Assembly: GCA_036320915.1 (NCBI GenBank)
Contig: JAXBDG010000012.1
Span: 1,042,501-1,106,500 of the forward strand
Length of the DNA: 64,000 nt
Direction: 5' to 3'
Source: Linnemannia elongata
Taxonomy: Eukaryota; Mortierellomycota; Mortierellomycetes; Mortierellales; Mortierellaceae
The translations under genes and the position numbers were made by a program. How positions within the stretch are numbered: position 1 is the first letter of the stretch; every line of letters starts with the position of its first letter. The notes beneath the pieces are model-generated. The model searched no databases and was not told the origin of the DNA. It saw nothing but the letters and a program-made list of their open reading frames with translations. Shown here in pieces: positions 1 to 10,452 of this stretch.

Positions 1-89
1 CTTTTCTTTGTTGGCAAATCTTCTCTCTTTCTATCTCCCTAACACGCCGAACTTTACTTGTTGGCCGGTACCCTCCTGTCTACTATTAG

Positions 90-2108
90 GCGCTCGATTG
101 CAGACATCTTCCGTATCCAGGTCATATCCAACACGGACGTGCGCTCACCCATCATCACTCTGGGTTCAACTTCGTTCTTCCATGTCCGCCACGAGAACCT
201 CTATATCGTCGCCCTCACAAAGTGGAACGCCAATGCTGCCCTGATCTTTGAATTCTGCTATCGGGTCATCAACGTCGGTCGCTCGTACTTTGGCAAGTTT
301 GACGAGGAGGCCGTCAAGGCCAACTTTGTCCTCATCTACGAGCTACTCGATGGTATGTCAGCCACTTTCCAGTTTCTTTTTCTCCCTTTTTTTTTGCCTT
401 ACTTCTCTTGCTCCTTCACTGTGTTATTTTTACATTCTTCCTCTTTTGAATTTGTTTGAGTGCTCTTAATTTTATGTCGTAACCTTCTCCAAAGCAACTG
501 AAGAAAAATGAAGAAAAAAAAAGCTGGCACTGTATTAAAATGGGACGCTTCAACTCTCTTTCACTCTCTCGCTTTTATAGAGGTGTTAGACTTTGGATAC
601 CCGCAAAACAGCGAGGCAGATACGCTCAAGATGTACATCACCACCGAATCAGTAAAGTCTGAACGGGCAGTTATGGAGGATTCGGCCAAGATCACCATCC
701 AGGCAACAGGAGCAACATCGTGGAGAAGGAGCGACGTCAAGTACAGGAAGAACGAGGCCTTTATCGATGTGATCGAGTCTGTCAATTTGCTCCTCAGTGC
801 TCAAGGAAACGTCCTCAGGGCAGACGTCGCAGGACAGATCATGATGCGAGCCTATCTCTCAGGAACACCCGAGTGCAAGTTTGGACTGAACGACAAGGTG
901 CTCCTGGAGAAGGATCCCTCCAACCGCAGGTACATGCAACGATTACCGGTGGATTGGCGGCAGCGGCCATCTCTTGCCTTTTTCCCGATTCTATGAAAGG
1001 CGTTTTTTTCTCGGCTATTTCCAAAGGGACATTTCACGCAATTGCTTAACAACCACATAATATATTCCATACCCCACCTTCTTAGGAAAACATCTAACAC
1101 TGTTGAGATTGACGACTGCCAGTTCCACCAATGCGTCAAACTCGGAAAATTCGATAGTGATCGCACTATCAGCTTTATACCTCCTGATGGCGAGTTTGAG
1201 CTCATGAGGTACTTCTAGTGGCGTACAATACTGTTGACACACCCTCGTTTTCATTTATGGAATATCCACAATTACTCATGGAGCGTGCGCTTTGTAACCC
1301 TTGGAGGACGTCTCAAGGCAACACTGACACCCTTTTTGTTGAAAAAAAAACAGGTACCGGACATCGGACAATATCAACCTCCCGTTCAAGGTCCATCCCG
1401 TTGTCATTGAGATTGGAAAGTCCAAGATTGAGTACAGAATCTTGGTGAAGGCCAACTTTTCGTCCAAACTGTACGCCAACAACGTGGTGCTCAATATCCC
1501 AACACCACTCAACACTGCAGGAGTTACATGCACGGCCTCGTCGGGCAAGGCTAAATATGTCCCAGCAGAGAATTCTATCGTCTGGAAGTAAGTATTTTGG
1601 CATTACACGTCTTCTTGTTGCCGTAGTCAGTCTCCTTGTTACTCGTTTGATTGCTAATTACTACATGCGACCTGTTGGTTATCGTATAATGATTATTCAC
1701 CAATGTTACTCCACTTCTTGTGAATTGATACTAGGATTCCACGCTTCCAAGGACAGTCCGAGTTTACGCTGACGGGCGAAGCAAACTTGACGGCAATGAC
1801 GCACAAGAAGGCGTGGTCGCGACCCCCGATCTCGATGGACTTTCAAGTGCTCATGTTCACATCTTCAGGACTGCTGGTTCGGTTCCTCAAGGTCTTCGAG
1901 AAGAACAACTATCAGTCCGTCAAGTGGGTGCGATACATGACCAAAGCTGGCAACTATCAAATCAGGGTAAGTTTTTGCCTGTGAGGCCTGTCAACGTGGT
2001 CAATTGGTTCTTTTAAATTTCTTTTTGTGCCTGTTATCCATGGTTGCTGTTCAAGTACATGTCGCTAACTATTCTCCTTCTCTCTTTCTTTCTCTCTCTC
2101 TCTCTCTT

Positions 2109-2148
<40 letters not shown>

Positions 2149-2171
2149 TATCTCCACTCTAAAAGTTCTAA
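90..2171 (+). CDS. AP-2 clathrin adaptor complex, mu (medium) subunit, 5' partial
   Basis: Medium chain of the AP-2 adaptor, which binds Yxx-phi cargo signals and PIP2 at the plasma membrane during clathrin endocytosis. Exons by splice consensus and phase: 90-352, 581-929, 1086-1208, 1354-1587, 1735-1966, 2166-2171. The first visible exon encodes the longin-like N-terminal part ([16 protein letters not shown], then [20 protein letters not shown]). Later exons encode the mu-homology domain, including a typical GATSWRR stretch and [13 protein letters not shown]. The last exon is only six bases (Phe plus stop), so the protein ends YQIRF. The initiation codon and roughly the first 25 residues lie upstream of base 1; bases 1-89 look like intron. 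A (CT)n tract at about 2080-2144 fills the last intron. An AATAAA follows the stop at about 2191. AP-2 rather than AP-1 is my reading from overall similarity. Confidence 0.9.
2079..2144. repeat. CT/CTTT microsatellite in AP-2 mu last intron
   Basis: Sixty-odd bases of CT dinucleotides with occasional CTTT. They form the polypyrimidine tract before the final six-base exon. Confidence 0.9.
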
Positions 2172-2249
2172 GATGTGTTTTTGAAGTAGAAATAAAACGC
2201 CTTTCGATTGACGACGTTACATTAATGAGGAGAGGGTATCATTGGTGAT

Positions 2250-3371
2250 TTATTCAAATCGTTCAAAGACCTTCTTGACCTGCTCCATAAAGACAAACGT
2301 GAAGATGGTGTGAGGCCTAGACAAAAAAGAGAACACAGTGGAAGGGAAAGAAACAGAAAAGGGAGGAGGGTGACGGAAAGGTGGGATTGTTAGTCAAAGG
2401 GTAATCTTTAAACCTTCTTGACTTTATCAATAGAGATCCTCAAGTTTCCGAAGCGCATGACGATAAAAAAAAAAAAAAAAAGGAAAACTTACCCGATGCG
2501 AAGATAATGTGCGGTGAATCCCTTGTAGAGGGCCGAGAGGCCTTCAGCCTTGATGGTCTTGACCAGGCAGTCAACAGGACTCTTGTAGAGCGAACCACCC
2601 TGATTGAACATTCTTGTGGAGATGATATCAAAGGGGTTCATGACGATGCAGAGGAAGAATCCCGAGATCAAGCTGCTCAGTCCGTGGCAAAGGGCACCAT
2701 TCTCGAGTCCACCGATATGGATCATCTTTTGTTTGACAACATCGTAGAGGGGTAGTTGAACGGCCGATCCTGCTCCTGTTCTCATCATGGAGGCATCAAC
2801 ACCTCGGTAGATACCCCGAAGTCCTTCTTTGTTATAGATATGCCTCAAGGCGTCAACGGTGTGCCTGTAGTAGTGTTGCTGTCCAACCCTGGAGGCCTCG
2901 TGAGAAGAATAAGATTGTAACCGGGTCTTGACGAGGAACAATGGCGAGGCCAGGGCGGCGGAGAGGATGCCTCCGATGCCTCCAGCGGCAATATTGACGG
3001 CGTTATTGTTTTTGGAGGGGTCGGTTTTGAGGGTGGCGTGGATGGTGTGTTTGATAGGGTCGTAGAGGCCGAGTCGGGTGCCGTTCATCATGATTTGGTA
3101 CATGTAAGCACATCCTAGTCCCCGCTGAAGTCCGCGAATGCCTTCGTATTTGGCAATGTGGAGGAATGCTTGTCCCGAGTTTGTGTAGATCCGCTTTGAG
3201 CCTGGGGCCTGGCGCATCAATTCTCCTTGCAGCTGCAGTCTTGTTTTGATGACCTGTTTTTGTGTGTGTATGTATGAAATGAGGAGGGGTTAGTTGATAT
3301 TAATTAGTCATGACATGGACATGACCATTTGTAGATATTCACTCCTTTTTTTATGACTCGTGTGTATCTGC

Positions 3372-3416
<45 letters not shown>

Positions 3417-3628
3417 GCAAAAGTACAAGTGATCCCACATACCTCGGCGGGGTTGGTGATGGTGACGGCTCCACAGGCTGCGATTCCTCCGGAGAGGAAG
3501 CCGAGGACGGCAGAGGGCTTTTTTGTGGGGGAGGAGACCTTTGTTGTGACGATGGGGCTGTTGACCAAGGATGATGCGGCCGTTGTTGGTGAGGGGAGAA
3601 ATGCAGGAGGAGAGGATGATGATTCCAT
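2250..3628 (-). CDS. Mitochondrial carrier, Oac1-type (oxaloacetate/sulfate)
   Basis: Solute carrier of the inner mitochondrial membrane. Exons on the minus strand: 3628-3443, 3253-2493, 2316-2250, joined in frame to 337 residues. Three carrier repeats are visible, with P-x-[DE]-x-x-[KR]-like signatures at about residues 60 (PAEVIK), 166 (PLFLVK) and 269 (PFDIIS). The second is degenerate and the third ends in Ser instead of Lys/Arg; both features are found in the Oac1/SLC25A34-35 group. The C-terminal IGPHTIFTFVFMEQ matches that group too. The ATG at 3628 is followed by a Ser/Pro-rich leader of about 38 residues. Intron 1 holds a 39-base poly(A) on the plus strand (sense T). The gene ends 78 bp from the convergent AP-2 mu stop. 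Substrate is inferred from subfamily only. Confidence 0.87.
3374..3412. repeat. 39-bp poly(A) tract inside carrier intron 1
   Basis: Uninterrupted A on the plus strand, T on the sense strand of the gene. It lies near the middle of the first intron. Confidence 0.95.
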
Positions 3629-4175
3629 TTTCTTTTATTATTTTTTTTCTCGTGTGTATAGGGAGATTGTAGAGTGGAGAGCGGAGAAGGATGAGATGAT
3701 TAAGAGATGGATGGAAAAGGGTAAAAAGGAAATGGAATAAGGATTGCGTGTTAATAATAAAGAACGAAAGCAAACAACCGTTCGGGAGGGAGGAGAGGAG
3801 AGAAAAAGAAAGAGAGAGAGAAGGGGGGAGGGGAGGGAGTAAAGTCCGTTGGAGGAATAGTGCAACTACAACGAGGCCAGGGTAAGGCAGGGGCAGAGAA
3901 GATGAAGGTTGAGCAGCAGCGAATCAGAACGCTGGCCACCAAATTTGTGTAGAGGACAAAATGATTCATTGTTGTCTCTCGCTTCTTGCTGTTGTGGTTG
4001 TTGCTGTACCTGTTGTTGTTATCTTGTACTTTTTTCTTTTTTTAATTTATTTATTTGAACAATAGTTATCGCAAACAACGAGGACAAGGGAGAAGCAAGA
4101 AGGAAAGGAATGAAGGAGAGCGAAGGAACCGAATGAGGAGGTATCAGTACAGCTATCATTAGATGTATTATTGGT
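3629..4175. other. Intergenic, no gene seen
   Basis: Upstream region of the carrier gene. It is purine-rich on the plus strand (pyrimidine-rich leader in the carrier's sense) with GAGA/GGAG runs at about 3785-3840. I see no convincing coding stretch. Confidence 0.5.
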
Positions 4176-4664
4176 TCACCGCAGGAAGTGTGCAACGGCA
4201 GTCTGGTCGGGGAGACATGTCTCCCCAAGCCCAAGACGCTCCGCTACCTCCACCGCAGGCCGGTTCACAAGTTGGTCCTTATTATCACTGCTATTCTCGT
4301 TGGAAGAAGCACAAGGAACCTGACGGTGCTTGTGATGTCCATGTGGCTCATGTCCCGCGGGACTGTATGCCGAAAGACCATCCTGTCGATCCGGGTACCC
4401 AGACGCATCTGTCGTTGCAAACGAACACGATCCTGCTGGCTGCTCGGGTCGATATGTTCCTGCAACCTCTCGTGGGTCTAGTGGCACCTGCTGCTGTTGT
4501 TGTTGCTTCTCCTGTTGGTTGCTTGCAACGGTGTCGATGTTGTTCATATCGCTGTTCCTCGTCCTATATACCGGAGGGTTGTTGTAAAAAGGTTGGTGAT
4601 AGTTTGAATGTTGAGACGTAATAGAGGAACTATGTAAAGGCAGAAAGGAAGGAAGAGAGCTAAT
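4176..4664 (-). CDS. Possible terminal exon of an unrecognised Q/H-rich protein
   Basis: An open stretch of 162 codons on the minus strand begins after an acceptor-like CTAACAG at about 4665 and ends at a TGA at 4176-4178. The peptide is rich in Gln, Pro, His and Ser: a poly-Gln run (EKQQQQQQVP), a GHEPHGHHKH stretch and several Tyr-Pro pairs. This composition is common in disordered fungal proteins. The sequence further upstream (4700-5400) is CT-rich in this sense, as in leaders of other genes here, and holds an ATG at 5168 (MQQPTTVQQQ) followed by a donor-like GTACCG at about 5110. I could not join that exon to this one in phase, so the gene model is incomplete. No family is recognised. 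Confidence 0.33.
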   Translation of the reverse strand: MSSLPSFLPLHSSSITSQHSNYHQPFYNNPPVYRTRNSDMNNIDTVASNQQEKQQQQQQVPLDPREVAGTYRPEQPAGSCSFATTDASGYPDRQDGLSAYSPAGHEPHGHHKHRQVPCASSNENSSDNKDQLVNRPAVEVAERLGLGETCLPDQTAVAHFLR

Positions 4665-4737
4665 CTGTTAGGAGGATTGGGAGATAGTGGTAGTTATGGT
4701 CTGAATGTTGAAAGGAGAAAAGAAGTGGATAAGATGG

Positions 4738-4822
4738 AAAGAAAGAAAGAAAGAAGGAAAGAAAGAAAGAACGAAAGAAGGAAAGAAAGAAGGAACGAAA
4801 GAAGGAAAGAAGAAGAAAAAAG
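4738..4822. repeat. GAAA/GAAG microsatellite
   Basis: Purine-only tetranucleotide run (GAAA, GAAG, GAAC units), interrupted. Confidence 0.85.
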
Positions 4823-5168
4823 GATGGCATCATAATGATTCGATTGTCTGCCTTTTTTTTTTTGGCTAGGCAAGGCTAGAGTAAGTGTATGTCATGGCGT
4901 AAAAGGTCGAGTGAAGGGCGTCTGAGGGGGAAGAAGCACCAAGAGCGCGACCTATGATTTACTTTAGCTTAGCCTCTTATTCACTATATAATCACAAAGA
5001 CGCGTAGTTTTCTATGTGTTTCTAACTCCAACGTGGTGTCGACATATATGCCAATTGCGTGGCCTGATAGCATGATGCCATGGACAGGGCGCACGAGTGA
5101 CTAACGGTACCTTTTTTTTTGAGTTTGGTTGCTGCATATTGCTGCTGTACTGTAGTTGGTTGTTGCAT

Positions 5169-5684
5169 TTGCAACGGATGGGTTGGGCTAGAGAGGGAAG
5201 AGGAGAGGAGAGGAGAGAAGAGGCGAATGGCTGAGTCGAGGGATGAGGCTTGAGCTTTGTGTTCCTGTCTGTCCAGGCAAGTGAGCGAGTTAGTGAGTGA
5301 GTGAGTATATTGAGGAAGAGAAGAGAAGAGAGGAGAAGAGAGGAGAGGAGAGGGAGGGAGAGGGCTGGGTGGAGGGGAGGCCATAGCTTGCACAGGCGGA
5401 GGAGGCGTGTTTGGTTGTTACTACTTGCAACTTGTAACTTGCAAGATAGTCCGTCCGCTGGGTTGGGTAATGAGTGTTTGAGCGGTGATGTGATCGGCCG
5501 GGAAGGACAGATAAAGAGCGCAGGTCTGTCGAGTATCGTAGAAGAAAGGGCGGAGTTTTTTTTTTTATCTGGCTTATGTGGAAAACAGGGGCGCCCTTAA
5601 GGAATAAGGGAGGGGAATAGTCGAACAGTCAGATCAGATTCTGTGATCACAAATTTCGTGGGGTAAACGAAGCGGTCAGCGAAA

Positions 5685-5726
<42 letters not shown>

Positions 5727-6143
5727 CGAAACGAACGGAGCGAACGAAGGAAGGAAGGAAACAAACGTTGGCGATAATATAATATGATATGATATGATAC
5801 GATATGATATGATAGATGATGTACGATACGAAACGATTATTCATTCAGTTGATTCAGCCAGAGGGTCTCATGAAAAAAAGAAAACGAAAAAGAAAAAGAG
5901 GCTTGGTCCATTTTGATGGGAGTGGTGGCGCGATTTGGTGATGATTACAATTCAATATAAAGACACGCGAAGAGCAGAAGAGAGATAAGGGGCTAAGGGA
6001 TTTGACGTGGATGGGACTTTCTTATTTCTTTTATTCATCTCCTCTCTCTCTCTCTCTTCTTTTCTTTTTCTTTTCTTATTAACAACCAACACCACCCCCC
6101 CTCTCTTCCCTCAACACACTCACTCACACCCAAAACATTCAAC
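5169..6143. other. Intergenic, low complexity
   Basis: Holds a GA-rich tract (about 5200-5370), a 37-bp poly(A) at 5686-5722, GATAT-type repeats at 5775-5815, and a CT-rich leader before the 6-phosphogluconate dehydrogenase start (6040-6110). No gene is supported. Confidence 0.6.
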
Positions 6144-7914
6144 ATGTCCGCCGTCGCTGCTGTGTATGTATATCATCGATCGATCCACACTCACTTCATC
6201 CAACCTTCCTTCCTTTCCAACTTGACCCTGCGCAGTGGTACCCCTCACCTTCACTCTCTCACTAACTCGCTTCTCTTCTTCTCCTTTCTATGAAAAACCA
6301 CTCCTCTCACCTATCACCATGACATCCTAACAATTAGTGCTGATATCGGTCTCATCGGTCTTGCCGTCATGGTAACCCTTCCACACCTTGCTTGCTTTCT
6401 TTTTCGATGCTTACAAGAAAGAAAAACAAACTGTGAGATCGTGGATCAACAAATCCTCTCCCTCTCTCTCTCTCTACTGCCCCCAATTCTCACGCCTTTT
6501 TTTTCTTCTCCTACACCCTTTTCCTTATCCCGCCATCATTCTGCACCGTATCCTCTTTCTTTCTCTCTTTCTCTCTTTCTCGCTCTCTTTCTCGTTCTCT
6601 TTCTACCGTATGAACCGATCGATCGTTCGACATGATAGGGCCAGAACCTCATCTTGAACATGAACGACAACGGATTCACCGTCTGCGCCTACAACAGAAC
6701 CGTCTCCAAGGTCGACCACTTCCTCGCCAACGAGGCCAAGGGCACCAACATCGTTGGCGCCCACTCGATCGAGGAGTTCTGCAAGAAGCTTAAGCGTCCC
6801 CGTAAGGTTATGATGCTCGTCAAGGCCGGTCAGGCCGTCGATGACTTTATCGACCAGGTCCTTCCTTTCCTCGAGAAGGGTGATATCATTATCGACGGAG
6901 GTAACTCCCACTTCCCCGACACCATCCGCCGCACCAAGGAATTGGAGGCCAAGGGTTTCCTCTTTGTCGGATGCGGTGTCTCTGGAGGTGAGGAGGGTGC
7001 CCGTCACGGTCCCTCCATGATGCCCGGTGGATCCAAGGAGGCCTGGTAAGAAATCTTCTTTTCCCTGTTCTCCTTGTTGTGTTTCTTTTTCTATGTAATC
7101 CTTTTCGAAACGTACTTTGTGGACGTGTTCCATTGATGAAAGGCGTTCTTTATTGCGGTTGTCTACGTTCATTTTCATGCGACAATCAATCTCGTACCGT
7201 TCATCAATGTCATATCTTTGCTTTTTTTCATATACGCGTGTATCTCGCTCCATCTTGCCGACCCAACTGCCATATCCCTTTTTTTTGTAATTGTTGACTT
7301 TTTTTTTCCCACGGAGATCAGTCGTATCGATTATTGTTCATGAACGATGAAAATAACAAACATCATATTTCCAATATAGGCCCCATGTTAAGCCCATCTT
7401 CCAGGCGATTGCTGCCAAGGTCGATGGCGAGCCCTGCTGCGACTGGGTCGGCGAGACTGGCGCTGGTCACTACGTCAAGATGGTCCACAACGGAATCGAG
7501 TACGGTGACATGCAGATGATCTGCGAGGCCTACCATATCCTCAAGGAGGCTCTCGGACTCACTGCTGACGAGCTTGGCGACATCTTTACCGAGTGGAACC
7601 AGGGCGAGCTCGACTCTTACTTGATTGAGATCACCCGTGACATCCTCAAGTTCAAGGACACTGATGGCTCTCCCTTGGTCGAGCACATCAAGGACACCGC
7701 TGGCCAGGTAAAGACACATGTTTGGACCGATCATCCTCCGACGTGAAGTTTGTTTTTTTTTTTGCCTGTCCCTCTTTCTTTCTCTCTCTCTCTCTCTCTC
7801 GCTCACCACTCGCACACACGCACAGTCATTGTGGTGGTGGTGCTCTTTTTTCAGTTTTGTTTATCTTCTCTTTTCTTTCACTGGATGGCATGACTACTCT
7901 TTTTCTTTTTTTCT

Positions 7915-7947
<33 letters not shown>

Positions 7948-8769
7948 CTTGGTGTTTTGTTTCAATGCGAGCATAAGGGTAGTTTATTTTCCCTTGATCT
8001 TCCTCGCGTCATCACTCTTTGAGTTTGAGAACCTTTCTTATTTATTAATACGAATTCTCCCTCCTTTTTTCTAATTGAACAACAATTGTGTGCGCGCGAG
8101 TAGAAGGGAACTGGAAAGTGGACCGTCGTCTCTGCCCTTGACAACGGCATGCCCGTCACCCTCATCGGCGAGGCCGTCTTTGCTCGCTGCCTCTCGGCCA
8201 TCAAGAACGAGCGTGTCCGTGCCTCATCGATCCTTTCGGGACCCAACGCAAAGTTCACTGGCGATAAGAAGCAGTTCATCCACGATGTTTCCAAGGCCCT
8301 CTATGCTTCCAAGATCATTTCCTACGCCCAGGGCTTTATGCTCATGCGCGAGGCTGCCAAGGAGAACGGCTGGCACTTGAACAATGCCGGCATTGCCCTT
8401 ATGTGGCGTGGAGGCTGCATTATCCGCTCTGTCTTCTTGGGCGACATCAAGACCGCATACACCAAGAACCCCGAGCTCGAGAACTTGCTCTTTGACCCCT
8501 TCTTCACCAAGGCCGTGACTGAGGCTGCGCAGGGCTGGAGAAACGTTGTTTCGCAGGGCGCTCTTTTGGGAGTTCCTACTCCTGCGATCTCGTCTGCGTT
8601 GGCGTTCTTTGATGGATACAGACACGCTGTTCTCCCTGCCAACTTGTTGCAGGCTCAGAGAGACTACTTTGGAGCGCACACGTACCAGCGCCTGGACAAC
8701 GAGTCGTGGGTGCACACCAACTGGACTGGCCGTGGAGGCAACGTTGCGTCCACCACCTACCTCGCCTAA
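6144..8769 (+). CDS. gnd1: 6-phosphogluconate dehydrogenase, decarboxylating
   Basis: Oxidises 6-phosphogluconate to ribulose 5-phosphate with NADP+, the second NADPH-forming step of the cytosolic pentose phosphate pathway. Exons: 6144-6163, 6338-6371, 6639-7045, 7380-7707, 8104-8769, giving 484 residues, the usual length. The N-terminal Rossmann segment ([15 protein letters not shown]) is split over the first three exons, one only 34 bases long. The substrate-site loop [20 protein letters not shown] and the catalytic [17 protein letters not shown] (Lys at about 185) are intact, as is the C-terminal all-helical domain. The 5' half has three introns within the first 170 codons. A 31-base poly(T) sits in intron 4. 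C1D starts 185 bp downstream on the same strand. Confidence 0.97.
7917..7947. repeat. 31-bp poly(T) in gnd1 intron 4
   Basis: Uninterrupted T tract on the sense strand, about 155 bases before the exon 5 acceptor. Confidence 0.93.
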
Positions 8770-8953
8770 GCCATCTTTTAGTAGAGCTGCCTGTAAATAA
8801 TCGTGACGGTCTTTCAAAGTCATGCCAATGATGAATAAACAAAGCCTTGAGCAAACACAATTTTAAACACATTTTTTACAAAGCACATCCTTCTTGACCT
8901 TCATCTCTCTCTCACACAGACACACACACACATTACCTCTCCCTCCTTTGACA

Positions 8954-9977
8954 ATGCCGCCTAAGGTCACCCAACAACAACAGCAACAGCTGCAGCAGGA
9001 GCCCCTCTCCCCGACGCTGTCCGCAAACCACAGGAACGCAACAAACGCTCTGCTCGACTCGCTCGCTAGCCTTGAGTCCATGCTCGCGCCTCTCTTCGCC
9101 TCTACCTCCGCCCTCTCTGAGACCGTCGCCAAGCTCGACACCGAAAAGAGGTGCCAGCTAGAGCTCCTTCTCGCTTACGCCCTCAACACCCTTGTTTTCA
9201 GTACGTCGCCTTATCGTCGTAAAGGTGGCTATTTATTCAGCCTTGTTTGTTTGTTTTCTTCATGCAAATCAAACTAACATTGACCGTTTTTTCATGTCTG
9301 GTTTACCCCTCTCGTTCTATCTCTCCTATATTACTCACTCAGTCAACCTCAAGACAAACGGGACAGCACCGTCCAGCCATCCAGTGATGCTTGAGCTGGT
9401 AATTGAATTGAAGCGTAGACAGAGGACACATTGGACGTTCTCTTCGTCTTCTTCGTCTTCTTTCGTCGTTCATGCCATCACCCTTCATCGATCTAACTTA
9501 CTTACTCTTTCTCGACTTTATCGATAATAGAAACGCATTAAGGGATATACCGAGAAGCTGCGTCAAGTGACTCAAGGCGTTCCAGCGAGCACGATGGAGG
9601 TTGACAAGGATGCGGCAGCACGGTTTATTAAAGGGGCATTGGCGGCCAATCTTGTGGCGGATCGGAAAGCGGCGGAGGAACAAGATCCACAGGGAACCCA
9701 TGTGCGATTCGATCAAGAGTCATCATCAACAACAACAACAACAACAACAAGGACCACAGTAACAAGCGGAACTTCTTCTTCGTCATCAACACCACCATCA
9801 CCATCAGTAGAAGCAGCAGCAGGAACACCAGCAGAAGCAACAGCAGACGCAACGGCAGCACAAGTGGGAGAAGGATCATCGTCAGCAGGGCACCAACAAC
9901 AGCAACAACAACAACTGAAGAAGCGGGCCATGGACCCCTTCCATGGATACGACGGTAACAAAAAGTCCAAACCATAA
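8954..9977 (+). CDS. C1D/Rrp47 family nuclear exosome cofactor
   Basis: Sas10/C1D-domain protein; yeast Rrp47 (Lrp1) and human C1D bind Rrp6 and help the nuclear exosome process 5.8S rRNA and small RNAs. Exons: 8954-9200, 9343-9398, 9531-9977, giving 249 residues. The helical C1D domain spans roughly residues 25-115: SLASLESMLAPLF, then LELLLAYALNTLVFINLKTNG across the first junction, then KRIKGYTEKLRQVT. The N-terminus carries a Gln run (TQQQQQQLQQ). The C-terminal third is low complexity (Ser/Thr/Gln) and ends in a basic patch, KKSKP, consistent with RNA binding. The assignment rests on the helix pattern and the conserved LKTNG region. Confidence 0.83.
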
Positions 9978-10452
9978 AAAGCACTGCTATTGCACGGAAG
10001 TCAAATAAAAAAAAATAGAATAAAAAACGAAAATGAGGTTGGTTGGTTGCTACGTGCCCTTTATTGGCGAGTGTGCGTCCTTGTTAGTGTGCGAGCAACG
10101 TACAACAGATACATACTGCCTTTTTCTCTATCTTTCTCATTCTCTCTGTCCGTCGCCTGCTTCGCCCTCGCGTTCTATCGTTCGTTCACTCTTCCGCCCT
10201 CTTTGCCTCGCATCCCCCCCTAGTCACTTTGTCACTTTTTCTATGATAATTTTTCCCTCCTCTCCACCCCTGCGCCACACGACATAAAAACTCAAGTGCA
10301 TCGTCCGTCATCCTCCTTTCCACCTTCCCCCTCATCCATCCTTCTTCTTCCCACCCTTCTTCATTACCCTCTCTCCTCTCTCTCTCCTTCATATTTTATT
10401 CTTCTTTTACCTTTTTTTTTTCATTCAATCTCGTTCTCTGTCATTCTTCCAG
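9978..10452. other. Intergenic with CT-rich leader
   Basis: Region between the C1D gene and the C2-domain gene. It is mostly pyrimidine-rich (10110-10450) and is probably promoter and 5' UTR of the C2 gene. No separate gene is seen. Confidence 0.55.

Noticed and set aside
5022..5393. 123-residue minus-strand Ser/Pro/Leu-rich open frame
   Set aside because: Mostly CT-rich leader; only the MQQPTTVQQQ part may be coding, and it is mentioned under the Q/H-rich exon.
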